Notes under the pieces: generated by a model | The model's input: only the letters and a program-made list of their open reading frames with translations | Told to the model about the DNA's origin: nothing | Databases searched by the model: none | Position numbers and translations under genes: made by a program | Assembly (NCBI GenBank): GCA_001632425.1 | Contig: KV425590.1 | Coordinates: forward strand, 124,001-188,000 | DNA: 64,000 nt | Source: Neolentinus lepideus HHB14362 ss-1 | Taxonomy: Eukaryota; Basidiomycota; Agaricomycetes; Gloeophyllales; Gloeophyllaceae | Direction of reading: 5' to 3' | Shown here: positions 11,740 through 25,190 of the stretch, one piece after another | Layout of the letters: each line of letters opens with the position of its first letter | How positions within the stretch are numbered: position 1 is the stretch's first letter

Positions 11740-14286
11740 AGGATCTGTTATCTGAGTAAGACCAGTTTTATCTTATAAGGATCTTGCATATAGCAGCAGG
11801 CATATGAACGAAAGAAAACAAAAGTTGTGCATCAGGAATATCGGCATGCATCGGTAGAAGTGCGGTAGGGAGAGAAGATAAGCCAAGAATCGTGCGGTAA
11901 GACATAACTGCTCGTGAGAATAACATACTGCTTTGGCAACGTGTATGTTTCTGTGCTCAAAGTAACTTGTGAAATTGTCTCGGAGTTCTCGATAAATACC
12001 CCTCTGGCCTGCCCCACCCTCAAGCTTCTGTTAGAGTCCCATATTTTACAGCATCTGACTTTGTCAATGGGAGAGGTGGCTCAGAGGCCGACGAATTAAA
12101 CGCAAAGACTTTCAAGCCACCGGGCTGCCACAATGATCACCGTCCGTCAGATGTACTAAAGCGTAGACTCGTAACCACCATCTCGTAGCGCGATTCGAGC
12201 AAAAATCCGACAGCCTCTCTAGAGCGATTCTTCCCCCCATCGCGCTACGAGAAGGTGGTTACGAGCCTAACTGAAGCTCGTCATATGTCGCTCCGGTCAC
12301 AACCCGCCATAGTATCGGACATGTTCATTGTGTCGGTAATGAATCAGTGTTATGCTAAAACAATTTTCTGGGCATCCAACAATGCAATAGCAGTACTCAA
12401 TTGTGTGGGGCTCTACTCAAGAGATGCCGTCTGCATCTTACGGTTACTGTTAGTCACTGTTCGAACTTCGATACGCCACGCTGGTCTCGATATGCGCCCC
12501 TGCTAGCGCTCAAGTGCAAAATACGGGGAGTAGTAGACATCATTGTAAATTTGGAATTAGCGCATGAGATTTTCTGGGTGTGGGGCTGGACTTTGAAGAA
12601 GCAATTACTCAGACGCAGACCGTTGGCCCCTGGGAACAATTTGGGACGTCCGATTTCTTGAAGCCGAGACATAAACGTCCGACGCTAAGAGGCCTGGTCA
12701 CCGAATCGGCTGGCGAGGAAGAGAAAACTAATGCATGCAAAATAGACACCGTTGATACTTTGACTGGACCATTGACCATGCATAAGCTTGCAATTTGCAA
12801 TTTGATTGGCCGCATGTATCGCGAACGGAGTGTATATTGGTCGCAAAGGGCTCAGAGTAAAATGTAGAGCTCCAACGAGATCACATTCATCCGAGGAAGC
12901 GTTTCATCGCCTAGGGCACATCCGAGAGATGGCGGGGGGGGAGACAAAGCGTGAACGGAGTGTGAAGTAGAATGAAACACATACTGCTGACATGAGGAGC
13001 CTGCCAATATCAGACGCGGTCGGTAATTGCTATCTGTCTAAAAGAAATTAAAAGAGATGGGGGACGGAGAACCTTCCTCTAGACACAGATACCGAGGTCA
13101 AGTCAACTGATTCAGGAAACGGCCGTGGTCAGGGAGGCAAGGGACTCGATCCGGATAGTGGAGAGATCGAGGGAAATTATATCCACGAGCCAAAGGCAAA
13201 AGCTGCTCTCGTCTGCAGAGGGGCGAGGAATGCACGCGAGACCCTGTCAGATATGATCGCGAGTAACGGACTTGGCAAGCTGACCCTTGCAGTTAAGCGT
13301 GTCCCGGGGACGGTGAGTGGATTCTGCTTAGCTTCGTGTTCCGCTGTAAATCTCCGAGGATAACCCACTATCGTGTGGATGGGGCTCGCGAAGGCTATGA
13401 GATATGTAGACCAGGAAAGGAGCTCGGCCGGAATAGCAGAATTGACGCAAACAATAGTAAGCAAAACTACCGCAATGGACCCTGTCGAATATTACCATGA
13501 GTGATTGTATATACGAACCTGAAACACTGGCCCTTTCTGTAAAGCATGATCATGAACCATCCACTGTCACAGCAGCTTAAGTCCGTGATCTGCTCAAAGA
13601 ATTCCGAGGACATGCACGCCGCCAAGGCCAATCGACAGACACCGACGCTTGCCACTAAATACCGCCGGTACTGTCAATCAAAGTCGTCGAAGCCGATGGT
13701 AGGTCGTAGAGAGGGTGATCGACATATTATGTCTTTCAGGAGCTCGCCGCCGGAAGAAGAGAGAAGCACACTGCGTACTCGCCGTTGAAATGCAAAAGAA
13801 GCACAGTGAGTGAATGAAAATGCGACGGAAAGCAGAGCCAGTCCGCGGACTCATCTTCCGATCAAGAGGGGCGGTGCGACCATAGCTTCTTCCAGGATCC
13901 TAACCAAAAGAGTCAGTCCTCGGCGCCTAGAGGAGGATGAACCTCTGATACAGGATTACGTTTCTCCCGATCACCTTCAACCACCTGAAGCAAAACACGA
14001 GCGAGCACGCGCCTTACACTTCCCAACCAAGGGTCCACTTATGTGAAAGGGTCAGTCCTCGGAGCCCTGTAAAGTGGGATCATCATTACGTTTCACCTCT
14101 GACAATCGCTACGCCGTTCAATCTTCACCAGGACCAATATCAGCCCGAATATCAACCTTCCACGTTCAGTACCATAAACCCGGATTCAAAAGTACAGCCC
14201 AATCCATCTAATTCGGTACCTTCCCCGCTGACCCTCTGCGCACGACAGTTAACTCTGGTACAGCTTGAAACAAAGCCGAGATTCAC
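11740..14286. other. 2.5-kb gene-poor interval
   Basis: Upstream of HMG-CoA lyase and downstream of the Nit2 gene. Many short frames on both strands (for example 12580-12867 +, 13177-13464 -, 13546-13788 +) lack motifs and do not splice into longer products. The one clear structure is the inverted repeat at 12165-12268. No RNA gene is recognised. Confidence 0.45.
12165..12268. repeat. 30-bp inverted repeat (hairpin) with 44-bp loop
   Basis: Left arm 12165-12194 and right arm 12239-12268 are reverse complements over 30 bp with two mismatches (the arms read AG[A/G]CTCGTAACCACC[A/T]TCTCG... on one strand). The 44-bp spacer is unrelated. It could be a small MITE-like footprint or a transcribed hairpin; no target duplication is obvious and it does not fold like a tRNA. 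Confidence 0.75.
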
Positions 14287-15832
14287 TTACATAACAACCC
14301 TCGCCTCCCGACTCACATCTGGGTACACGTCGAACCGCCGCTGCGTCGTCACGGGAATACCTGCCCGAGCGGAGTGGAAAATCGCGGGGTCTATCAAGGT
14401 ATGAGGGAAAGGTAATCAAAATGACAAGGTTGTCGAGTTAGTCAGGTAGGGGTAAGAGTAAGAATGAGTGTTCAGTAGGAGCTGTGAGGGACGGAATGGG
14501 AGGGGAGGAGGCCTCTCACCGATATCCGCGTACACAATCTCCTCGAGGTGGCCTGCTTGCGTTAGAACGGTGCCCCTGAAATTGATGCATTGGTGTCAGA
14601 CCGTAGAAGATAAGGGACTGAGGAGAACGCACATCGGATCCACGACCATTGAATGTCCGTACTATATACATGAAGTCAGAATCAGAAGCGCGAAGAGAAT
14701 ATATAGTTTGGGTGTGGATGGCTGGCGCACTCACTGCTTGGTACCCGGTAGCGTTATCTCGTGCGGGACTGCACATCGACATAAATACCTGGTTATCCAC
14801 CGCTCTGATAGTGATCGCACTTGAGATATATATCCTCGAATATTGAGAATGAATGGAGGGGCGGACCGAGCACGATGTAACATCTCCCAATGCAATGGTC
14901 CTGTGATCATGTTGAACGCCGCAGGGTAAATTATAACTTGGCATCCTATGAAAACGCCATCGAAGTCAAGAGTCAAATCATGTGCAACAGAGAGGGAGAG
15001 GATGACGAGACAGACCGTTGCGTGCGGCGATCATAGCAAGCTCGGGGAAGCGCACGTCATAACAAATACCTAGGCCTATCCGCGCGAACGGCGTGTCGAA
15101 CATGTTCATTGCGCTGCCGCCAGTGAGGGTCTCGCTTTCCTGTACACGCAGAGACGTGAGTGGTGAAGACAGTAGAATATGCACATATTGTTACTTTAAA
15201 GGTGATCTTTCCAGGAATATCCATGTCGAATAGGTGGACTTTGCGGTGGATGACAACCAGCTCGCCTGGACCAAGTTGAATAAAGAGACAAACAGGGGTG
15301 GGACCAGGTGACCTTTTGGCGAATACACCGTACATGTGTTATACAACTTGCTGCTGTCAGATTTGTCCCGTTCCGGTATCGAACCTACACAGCCAATTTC
15401 GTTCCTCCCCTAGAGACGTGCTAGATATCACCACACACCTCCTACGAGCCAAATCTCCGTCTCCCTTGCGGCACCTGAAAGCATCTTCACGCTTTCACTC
15501 TCGCTGCTCTCCATATCATAAGGCACGCCGGACGTGAAACCAATCGTCTCGGCGTACACGGGGAAGTGCATTACGCCGTAGGGGGAGTTGAAGCATTCCT
15601 TGCGCACACATTCATTCGCACTCCGTACAGCTGAGCTGGGTACAATGTTTAATATGGGGCTTACTGGTAACACGATCAAGTCAGGTTTCGTTGCTCCCTC
15701 CCCCGCTGCCGCCTTCATAATCATCTCCCGCGCATGGTTTAAGTTCTTGCTCTTGTCAGGTGTAACCTGGCCGAGCTGCACAAGTGCTATTCTGAAGGGT
15801 TTGAGAGACAAAGGTACAGTGTTCACGGCCAT
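14287..15832 (-). CDS. omega-amidase / Nit2-type carbon-nitrogen hydrolase
   Basis: Nitrilase-superfamily enzyme that most likely deaminates alpha-ketoglutaramate or alpha-ketosuccinamate (omega-amidase, metabolite repair of the glutamine transaminase route). About ten short exons on the minus strand, start at 15832 ([13 protein letters not shown]). The catalytic Glu-Lys-Cys triad is visible: Glu in [10 protein letters not shown] (first splice junction), Lys in [14 protein letters not shown] and Cys in [13 protein letters not shown]. Also present are [18 protein letters not shown] and [14 protein letters not shown], all diagnostic of Nit2 rather than Nit1. The exon reading [14 protein letters not shown] is split by an intron after the Met codon. 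The last exon ends in VSREARVVM. An upstream ATG at 15976 in the same open frame is less likely because the intervening residues are not conserved-looking. Cytosolic by default. Confidence 0.9.
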
Positions 15833-16921
15833 TTTTGTGCTCGGAGTGGAGGGAAAGTAGACAAGTAGTAGATATCTCGGATAAGACACAGTGAACCGCA
15901 ACGGAAGAGAGGCGGGTAGAGATAAGATTGATATATTACCGAATTTCAGAGGGAGAGTTGATAAGAAACCATTCAACCTATGTCAGTCCTGATAGATGAT
16001 TGAGCACAGAAATCCTCTGCTGAATGACCTTCAGGATGGACATCGGATGAAGTAGACATGTGTTACAGCCGACAGTGGACTATTTGCAAAAGGCAGCAGT
16101 CGCGACACGCTAGGGCCAGCAGGAATAGACAGGGGCTCAGAATGAGCGAAGATAGGGAAATATAGCCAGAGGCGCACAGCGAGCTTCATTCCTTCATTCC
16201 GAGTCCATCTTCAACGGCGCAGACCAGGGCCAATGTTTCGTTTATGTGCAGAAATGGCATCGGAGTATGAACATTGACCAGGACCCGGTCAACTGCGAGT
16301 GGGAAGGCGTGCGACAGAAGGAATACATGAATATAACCCAGCTCTCCTATAACCAGGTAAATAAAAATCTTACTATAAGTACTTACAATATACAGTGTGA
16401 CATGGAGCAGCATGGAGCAAGATAAAGTGTCGAGCCTAGACCAGACCAAGCCAAAAACTATGGAAAACCGGCTTACTTTTTATCCAGAGACAGATACATA
16501 GGACAAAGGAAGAAGATTCGAACTAAATGAAGGAGATGCTGTTGTTGAGCAATACAAGTCGTACAATCTCTTTTATTTACTTATTTTTGAGAAGGACGCA
16601 ATTCATCGCTATCCCTTCATGTCAAGCTGCAACTCTTTACAATTTCAAACTTCGGAGACTATGCAAACAACTCGATAGAGCTATCTTTCTGCCAACTGTT
16701 TGCGGGGAAGCTCTCCTCGGGATCTCATCAGCCACTGGTGCGCGGTTTGGCCACATCACGTGTCCACGCGTTTTTCACGTGATCTTCCTCTGTGCACCGC
16801 TTGCCGATGATTTTGCTAAGTCCACCTTGACTCGGCACGGCTAGTGCAGGCTAGCTATCCTTCATATCCTTGCAACTCTCAAGTACTCTACTGGGGCTCC
16901 TGTGTTTGATCAACCTACGGC
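15833..16921. other. divergent intergenic region (Nit2 / ferredoxin)
   Basis: About 1.1 kb holding the upstream regions of the Nit2 gene (minus) and the ferredoxin gene (plus). The minus-strand frame 16186-16449 (87 codons) and plus-strand frame 16527-16844 have no recognisable motif. Confidence 0.4.
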
Positions 16922-17803
<882 letters not shown>

Positions 17804-19541
17804 CGACTAGATCGTACTGCATCGCGTTATTTATGTGTCGTATATCTCTTAATCCCATCACTGCTCTCTCCCGGACCTTTAACTATGCAGACGACGTGGT
17901 TGTCTGCTACTCTCTTCTCCGTCGCAGACGAGCTCCTTCAAACTCGATGCCCGTTTCCCTTCTGCCTTCGATTCTAGTCGCCGTCATTTCATATCTATGA
18001 ACCCCCGACTTGTTGTCATGATAGTGCGTCCTAATCCACCTCTGGTCCCATCATTACTTTTTGTAATCTACCAACGTTCTTCGTATCGACATCGGCTTCA
18101 TTCGTCCCAGTCAAAACTTCGTCTGTTTCTCAGGCCTTACTCGTCGGCATCACACTTCGGGCATGACTTCAGGTTGAGGCTGAGTGGGCATGCACAACGA
18201 CTGCAGTTGAAGTCCCATTTAAGTGGTCGACACTCTCCTTATCTGAATGACAGGCTCATCAAGCAACTACCCTCGAGTACGTGCACAAATTATCTGAATG
18301 TCGAGTGCTCTCAGTCATTGGTATGTACCTCCTCTACATGGTATACAGCCGCAACTCTTCTCCTGAAGCCAGTGTTCCTGGACGGCTTCAAGCTGTGTGC
18401 CTTGATACCAATGTCAGATGCTAACAGGAATGGGCCCAGTCTTCGAACAGACACTGTCTAATCACAGCATATGCTGTGCGTGTACATTGGAGTGTAGGTC
18501 CTTCAGCTTCTAGTAAACTCATATATTATCTTTGTTCCTGGATGTGTTGTATGATAGCATACAGGTTTTGCACGCATCTCGTACGCTAACCTCAATGCTG
18601 CGTCGTCCTGGAGGACGTGCTGAGTGAGGTGAGACGCGCGTCATACCCATTTGTTTGTCTAACGCATGCTTACGTGTATCCTGTAGCTATTATTGTCGTG
18701 CTACAGGCAGTTACTATGTTTTCGCAGAGATTGTCATAACTCTTTCCTTGTTGAGCTCATTAATGAGCCACCAAAGAACAAAGGCACTGGTTTGTACGCG
18801 TCCAAGACGCTCTAACGTAACAGAAACAGAGTGCTTATTGGGACGATATCATTCTCAATCATCAATAACAGCATACCACGGTATCTATTTTTTCTTGTTT
18901 GGTTGTGTCGCAAGATTTAGTTGCGGCTCTGCATTTGCTGCCGGAGCCGGTAGTTGACAAGCATTCTAAAGTCCATTTCACCCACATTGTCCTCATCACC
19001 TTTCTTGGGAGATTTTTCCGACATAAGGATGAGCACAACGCGTGCACAAGTTGTTCATCTGCACTCTCAGTGAGTCCGTTCGACCATGTTTCTGGATGCT
19101 TGAAAATGCAGAGAGGTCCCCTAACACGAGCAAATGTCGCCTGAGCTCAACACCGTCATAAGCGAGCCACTCGCATGTGTCACACAACCGTAACGGAGAC
19201 AGAGCTAGCGACTACTGACGGACATATGAACAAACCGTTGAATATTTTTGGCAGTTTAGAATGATCCTGATTACTCTAGTCTGACCGACCTCGTAGTCAC
19301 TCGATTTGCAGGTATCTTTCCGTTCCCACTAATTTGAGATTTCTCCCAAGCGTGCTGTCGCCATACGCTGTTGATACTTGTTAAGAACTGGAATCTACGT
19401 CTCAAAGCAGCTTCTGATAGTATGATATCAGTGGTAAAATCGCATTTCTTGCTTCCTCCTGATCTTATCGGCATTACAGGAAAACAGCTGTTGTACACAG
19501 GCGAAGATAGTACAGAACAGTTCACAACATGCATCCATCCG
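17804..19541. other. intergenic, no supported gene
   Basis: 1.7 kb between the ferredoxin and the DUF6533 gene. The plus-strand frame 17997-18461 (154 codons) and smaller frames at 18655-18957 and 18899-19144 have no motif or clear exon partner. Nothing is assigned. Confidence 0.4.
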
Positions 19542-21340
19542 CTACATTTTACATTCTCTTCTGAGCTTCGTCGGCAAGTTCTCCGGATGTTCCTCTCGTG
19601 TTTCTTCTTCGTCACATCTCAAATGAGAAAGAGTAGGAGATCCGGGTAACTGGAACGAGAAATGTATTAAATCTGTGGGTAACCAGGAGAAATGTAACCT
19701 CGTCTTCCTCGTCTGTTCCTGTCTCAACGGTCCATTCACTGCCTGAGTATTCGAAGGTATTTCAACCAATTCAATCACTGTAGACATCTGCCCGACGGAA
19801 GTGGGAATTTCGCCTGCGCTCGCAGCCTCATGTAGGTGTAAGATCATGCTAGTTGAAGACGCTGTCGGGACCACGGCAACCCATGGGAAGAGGAACGAGG
19901 ATTCAACGTTGAACGAATCACTTGACATAAAGTCCCTGAGTACGACGACTGTGAAGACGAAGATGATACTAAGGAGACAAGCATGAGACAGGCATGATCA
20001 ACTGTGAAGCCGTTATAACATACCAAATATAGTATTTAAGGGAGTCTCTGGCCAGCGTGACGAGCAGACGTCCGCCATAACCCCAAGATGCAGGAATATC
20101 CATGTGACGACGCTGGATGGTATGCACCACTGCTTTGTAGATGATAATAAAGGCCATGATGGCGTCAAAGATTATAGCTGGTACGCTACATAAAGGCGTT
20201 TCGGCATTGGAATCAGATCAAACAAGGCATTGGACTCACAGACTCAAACTAAGTCGGGTGTCGCAGAACTCGATCCTCAGGAAGGTAGTTTTGACAGCGT
20301 TGGAATAGCGGACACTCAAGCCAATGACGAAGCCTATCTCCACAATGAACAGCAGCGTAATGGCATTGACGTGTGCCTGCTCTATCATTCAGCTTTGATA
20401 TATGTTTTTCACTCGTGATACATCTTGAATGCGTACGATTTCCAAGTATTGCGCGAGCCCGAACCTGCAAGATCACTGCAGCGCATTGAATGTAGTCAGG
20501 CAAAAGGCGAGAGCAAGCGTAAGCGTCACTCGCTTTGCACGACTAATATCAGTATTGTGACTAGTTAAAGCGATCCAGGTCAGAATGAGCAGAGCGTTAA
20601 TTTTTATTGCCAGCAATTTCTTACTAGCAGTAGAAACGAAGAGACGAAAGGAGTTGCCTAGTTGAGTCAGTGAGCCCGAGTTGGAGGATGTCGCGGCTGG
20701 AAAGAACATACAAGAGCTTCTGTCTGGTTAGACACTGCAGTCGACACGACGACGACGGGGACTTACATATGACCTGCAGTCTGAAGCCATGCAACTAGAT
20801 ATTCGTGAGTCACAGGCTCGAACCAGCGCGGATAATATCCAAGACTAACGCGCTGTATTCGATACAACTACTGCTAGCCCGAAATACCGATTCTACGGAC
20901 CCCAGGTATGTTTAGTGCCGTCGTCTTGAAGAGAGGCTTTGTGGTTGCTAAACTCACGATCAGGTACAGTATCTTCATCGTTGTCCACGGAGCATTCTGA
21001 AAGATAAAATTCAGGTACGAGTCGCTTCAGCCCATGAGTTTCACGAACCCAGACACTATTGACCTGATCGCAAATCATGTTTAGCACTACGACGTGACAT
21101 ATCTCACACTGATTTACCTCGGCGCCGATGGTCGTCACTGGCAGTGAGTAATAATGCGTGGTGCAGGTTATGGCGACGGAATCACATACCAAAATGGTGC
21201 GCGTACAGAGCATTTGCGGCACCTAACTCGTCTCAGTCAATTGCCCTTCTCCGCATATAGTATCGGAACTTACAAAAAGAATAACTACTTAGCTCGAAGG
21301 CCCGAAATTTGCTCAGTATCTCTTGCTCCGACATGTTCAT
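19542..21340 (-). CDS. DUF6533-type multi-pass membrane protein (arm A copy)
   Basis: Predicted fungal seven-helix-like membrane protein of unknown function. Built from many small exons on the minus strand, starting at the ATG at 21340 (MNMSEQEILSKFRAFELSSYSF). The N-terminal order ANALYAHHF, VTTIGAEVNSVW, NAPWTTMKILYLI and NRYFGLAVVVSN across consecutive short exons is the DUF6533 pattern. Hydrophobic segments follow in KKLLAIKINALLILTWIAL, AITLLFIVEIGFVIGLSV and IFDAIMAFIIIYKAV, then a family-like LLVTLARDSLKYYIW helix. A cytosolic tail of about 130 residues ends at 19542. Middle exon borders (20700-20900) are uncertain. Arm B holds a broken copy at 57383-59125, so this appears to be the retained copy. 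Confidence 0.62.
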
Positions 21341-22278
21341 AGAGCTTGTGAGCACTCGAGAAAGTAGGCCTGCAGCCGTAGATTGATAATCAAGTCGACA
21401 GTGAAGACCCGCGCAGCTCAAGGAATGCTTTTAAGGCGTCGGATAGGCTGTGCTGGAAATGATATGGCGCTGAGCTAGCCGCTGAACATTCTATATGACG
21501 TGCAATATATGATGCGGAGTGATAAGTGGACACGAACATTCATTCCGTGTCGATCCTTCGGAAGCATGTGGTATGACCACTACGTCAGTGAGTGTCTCGA
21601 CCACAGCGACAATTGACAATGTTGTGCTGCAAATCTGTTCTCTTGTATGCTGCAACTGCTTCCACCGAGCAGACAGCTAGCCAAACACAGGAGCTCGGAG
21701 TGCAGTGAACAACGCTGCATCAAAAATCTTGGTGTTTTAGGCAACCGAATAGGGTGATCGCAGGTACCGATTGTCAAAGACCGACTTCCGTTGCGACATT
21801 GACATTGTCGCTTGGTCGTACCAGCGCATTCCGGCGTAAGCAAGACTCCTAAGAGCAATGCCTTGACAACTTACACATAATCGGGTCCGGTTACACTGGC
21901 CTTCCTCACACCGACCTTCCTCACACCGACCTTCAGCTCGAAAACATCCGTCACGACAGGTCGATTTGTCCAGTCCTACTCATCATAGTCAAATTATCGT
22001 CGCTAATGAATGACTCTTGATAGAGGTTAAGCGGGCGATGACGAATTGCCGCTGAATGGTGCACGCATTCGATACTGTGATGAATGTAAGGTCGGAGAAG
22101 TATGACAGGTTATTTGCGTACCTTAATATACTTGGAAGACTGTCATCGCCCGAACTCATCAAACATATGCACATTCACAATACGGCGCAGTTGCGAATAC
22201 GACTCGCATTGACGACGCATGTTAAGGTAATCTGAAGCACAGATCAAGTCAACACACTTCGATTCAACGTTACGGACG
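21341..22278. other. spacer between the arm A genes
   Basis: Downstream of the USP-like pseudogene and upstream of the DUF6533 gene. The sequence is shared with 56464-57382 of arm B in inverted orientation. It contains a 15-bp unit repeated twice near 21900-21930 (CTTCCTCACACCGAC). No coding potential is recognised. Confidence 0.5.
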
Positions 22279-24603
22279 CTAGCTCTCATCCATAGGCGTC
22301 ATGGCGCCTCTTGGAGTCGGCGGCTCGACCGAGGTGGACGAGTGCGTGTTCGGCGCAGTGGACAGAGACCGCAAGAGCTAATCCTCTAGCTCGGGTAAGA
22401 CGACGTCACCAGCGGAGAGCTGAGAAACGAGGACACGGTTATTGTCGTAGACCGTGTCATGGTTAAACGGCGAGGTACGACCGAATAAATCGAGGTGAGA
22501 ATGGAAAGCTCACCCGCATAGTCTCCATCCATTGCATACTTTCAGACAAAGTATTTTCTTCTTCCTCGGACAGTGCTCGGCTGTACAATAGTAGGTAGGG
22601 TCCAGCTCCATAGTGCAGCCCAGCAGGGTCGTTCAATACCACCACCTCCGACACGTATGATAACTTTAGGTCTCGCAGCCAACATCCACAGTCGTTGGCG
22701 GAATATCTCTCCGACCAGCCAATCGACCGTTTTCCACCATTTTCCGGCGTGCTGCGTGTATGAGTAAAGATGTCTCCTACCTAAAGGGCCTTCGTTGACC
22801 AATACAGCACGGAGGTCATACTACCATAGCGAAGACAGAGAAATCATGAAGAGACAAGACATAACATCCATATACAGTCACACGCACCGGATGTTTCTGG
22901 AGTTGTAGATCATCGAGAAGCGATGCTGAGCGATCCCGTAGTTTCGCCATTTTGTCATCGATACCTGATATGCCCAGCACGAGGTTATGGCAATTTCGAA
23001 CGGAGGACACGAGGACACCTCACACTTCAAATGCTCCTCGATGTTACGCTGCACCTTGAATTATTTGGCGGCCATCATGTCTGCGTATTCCTGCTTCGGT
23101 CGTCTCGCGGTCAATGACATGCTCATAGATATACGTCGCGGAGCTGAGGTTGCTGAGCAAGTCCTTGCCCTGTTAAAAGTGCGTCGTCAGTATCAGATGA
23201 TGAAGCATTACCGGATCAGTCTTCTTGTCGCACCTTGAAGCTCATAACCCCGTTCTTGGTAAATATATTTTGGGTACTTAAGCGCCTTCGCTAACGTCTC
23301 CAAGTTGGTGCCAGGGTGAGTCGTCGGAGCAGCCTGATGCCGGATAAGATGGAAAGAGACCACATCCGAAGGCTCGTAAATTACCTCCTGAGTTACAGAG
23401 TCTACTGAGAGGAGAATTGCGCCAGGAGGTAAGAGACGAGGTCGTTGGTCTACTCGTCGACGCGGACGATTGCTTTTTCCTGTAAGTCTGTGGCGCGAGC
23501 GGAGGAAAAGGAGTCGACGTAATTCCCGTATTGGAAGTAGAAGAGGCGTCTGATAATTGACGTGAGTGGAGCTGCAGGTGCATTGCAGAACGATGGAGTA
23601 CTTCTGCGATTGGATTGCATAGGCTCCGTTCAGGACGTTTTCGGATGTGTACGTCACTTCACCGAAGAATTCTGATAATCAGGATATTGGGCTAATTTTG
23701 AGGATGAGGCATACGACATCAGTCCGCAAGTTCTGTGAGATCACCGAAATTATCGACCGCGCTCGCCATTTGTGTCCCGAGCTCTTGGAGCAGCGGGTCT
23801 ACACTCAGCTCAGATAGTACAGCGAATTCCATGTTGGCAAAAATCTCCAGAATCGAGTATACTCTGTGGTGGGCGTTACGAGGACAGCGGATGAATGCTC
23901 ACAGAGTACTACTAACCAGGTCTCGTTTCCGGTGGCTCGACAATCATGGCATCCTCAGAGCTGGAGTCTTCAGGAGGAGTCGGTCTCCAGGCCTCGATGC
24001 TTCCCCTCACTCGCTGTACACAATACAGCGCCTGGAGAACCAGGCCAGCATAATGCAGTGTTGGAAGAGTCGGCCGCAAGGCAGGAGGTCTGGAGGTCAT
24101 TAGCGGGGTCGTAACCTGGAAGAAAATAGGGTCCCACCGATTATCTTTCCTAATCTGCTGGCTCAAGGGCCGTTCAAAGAACTCTTCCTTCTCAAACTGG
24201 CTGTGGCTCGTAGCGAGACTCTCTTCGATCGCGCGGCTCAGTGTGCGATCGTCTTGAGACATGGCGACATCCTCAGCGCGGCAGCTATATCTGAGTCTTC
24301 GTCCGCCGTCAGATCAATCACGTCTTCTCCGGCTTGGATACTGCACGATCGGTACACACTCAGCTCTTGTTCACCAATATATAACTCACGAGGAGGTGAG
24401 CGCGGACCGTGTTCCTCTGTACGGTCACCTTCCAGCATCGCAGACGCCGCCTTCTGATTATCATTCCCATGCTTCATCAGTAGTCTTCGCGCCACCTGGG
24501 CGTCGACATCCCCAGCCATCATGCTCGTCGGCAGTTCGGCATTTGCTTGTTCCTCAGCAGTCATTGGGGTGCACGACAAGTCCAATGTCGCCATACCAGT
24601 CAT
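22279..24603 (-). pseudogene. USP25/28-like (UBA/UIM) gene, arm A, decayed copy
   Basis: Paralogue of the arm B gene at 53847. The first exon keeps the UBA-like region (ANAELPTSMMAGDVDAQVA) and DVIDLTADEDSDIAAALRMS, but then a 149-bp deletion relative to arm B (its 54194-54342) shifts the frame into a stop within nine codons. Further lesions: a 12-bp deletion followed by an in-frame TAG where B has CAG (GAG-TAG-ACC-AAC), another TAG shortly after, and loss of both splice sites of the penultimate intron (donor GTATGC is ATATTC and acceptor CACAG is CATAC). The C-terminal block WKTVDWLV...LNDPAGLHYGAGPY is still readable. A truncated 121-residue UBA/UIM peptide from exon 1 remains possible. Confidence 0.85.
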
Positions 24604-25190
24604 GATTTTCTTTGTTTTATTCAGACTTCACTGGCAAGCAGTACAGCGGATTGAAATATCTAGATGGTTGCACAATCCTTTCAAGATTCATCCACAGAAG
24701 GTCATGTCGCGTAAATTCAGTAGTGAATTGAGCACAAAGAAGCAAAGATAAGGGCTCAAAGAAAGCACAACTCGAGCCCGCGATTGTTGTCGGACTGAGG
24801 AGGAAGTACTCGATATTTGCCACTTATCGGATCAGGCCTGGAAAAAATTCGACATTTCGTCGTATTTGCTACGATTTTCCCTTCGACGCCACAGTCATGC
24901 AGCGCCTTCAGCATGAATAGTCCTCCAACTCGATAGTCAAAGTATGAGTGCGTCCTGGAGTCGACAGAACGACTTCATTGCACAAAGTCGGCAATGTATT
25001 CAGACTATGTATTCGTTTCACACGCTATACAGACCCCGAGATCGGATTAATATGGCTGGAGTATTGCTTGCCTTGTCTACCACGCTATTTGTTTATTCTC
25101 CAATTTCTTGCTCGGTGGCGGCTTTGCATTTACACGAGCTGAGGTACTGGTTGTTCCACTGCGACATCCAAAATCGGTGTCTTGTCTCAC
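24604..25190. other. upstream part of arm A, then unique spacer
   Basis: 24604-25055 is the region upstream of the decayed USP copy and matches 53390-53846 of arm B in inverted orientation. The frames here (24944-25231 +, 24617-24823 -) are mirrored in arm B and show no motif. From about 25060 the sequence leaves the duplication. Confidence 0.5.

Larger units (their letters stand above)
20147..25055 (-). repeat. inverted segmental duplication, arm A (about 4.9 kb)
   Basis: Read on the minus strand, this interval matches arm B (about 53390-59125, plus strand) through a USP-like gene, its downstream spacer and most of a DUF6533 gene. Matching stretches include the USP start, the LHYAGLVLQALYC region, the WKTVDWLV block, the spacer near 21800 against 56900, and DDGTKHTWG. 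The copies differ by many substitutions and small indels, so the duplication is not recent. The distal match (about 24920-25055 against 53390-53520) covers part of the upstream region next to Dus3. Borders are approximate. Confidence 0.85.

Noticed and set aside
15833..15976. Upstream start for the Nit2 gene at 15976
   Set aside because: The extra 48 residues are in frame but do not resemble a targeting peptide or the family; [13 protein letters not shown] at 15832 gives the usual start just before the first beta strand.
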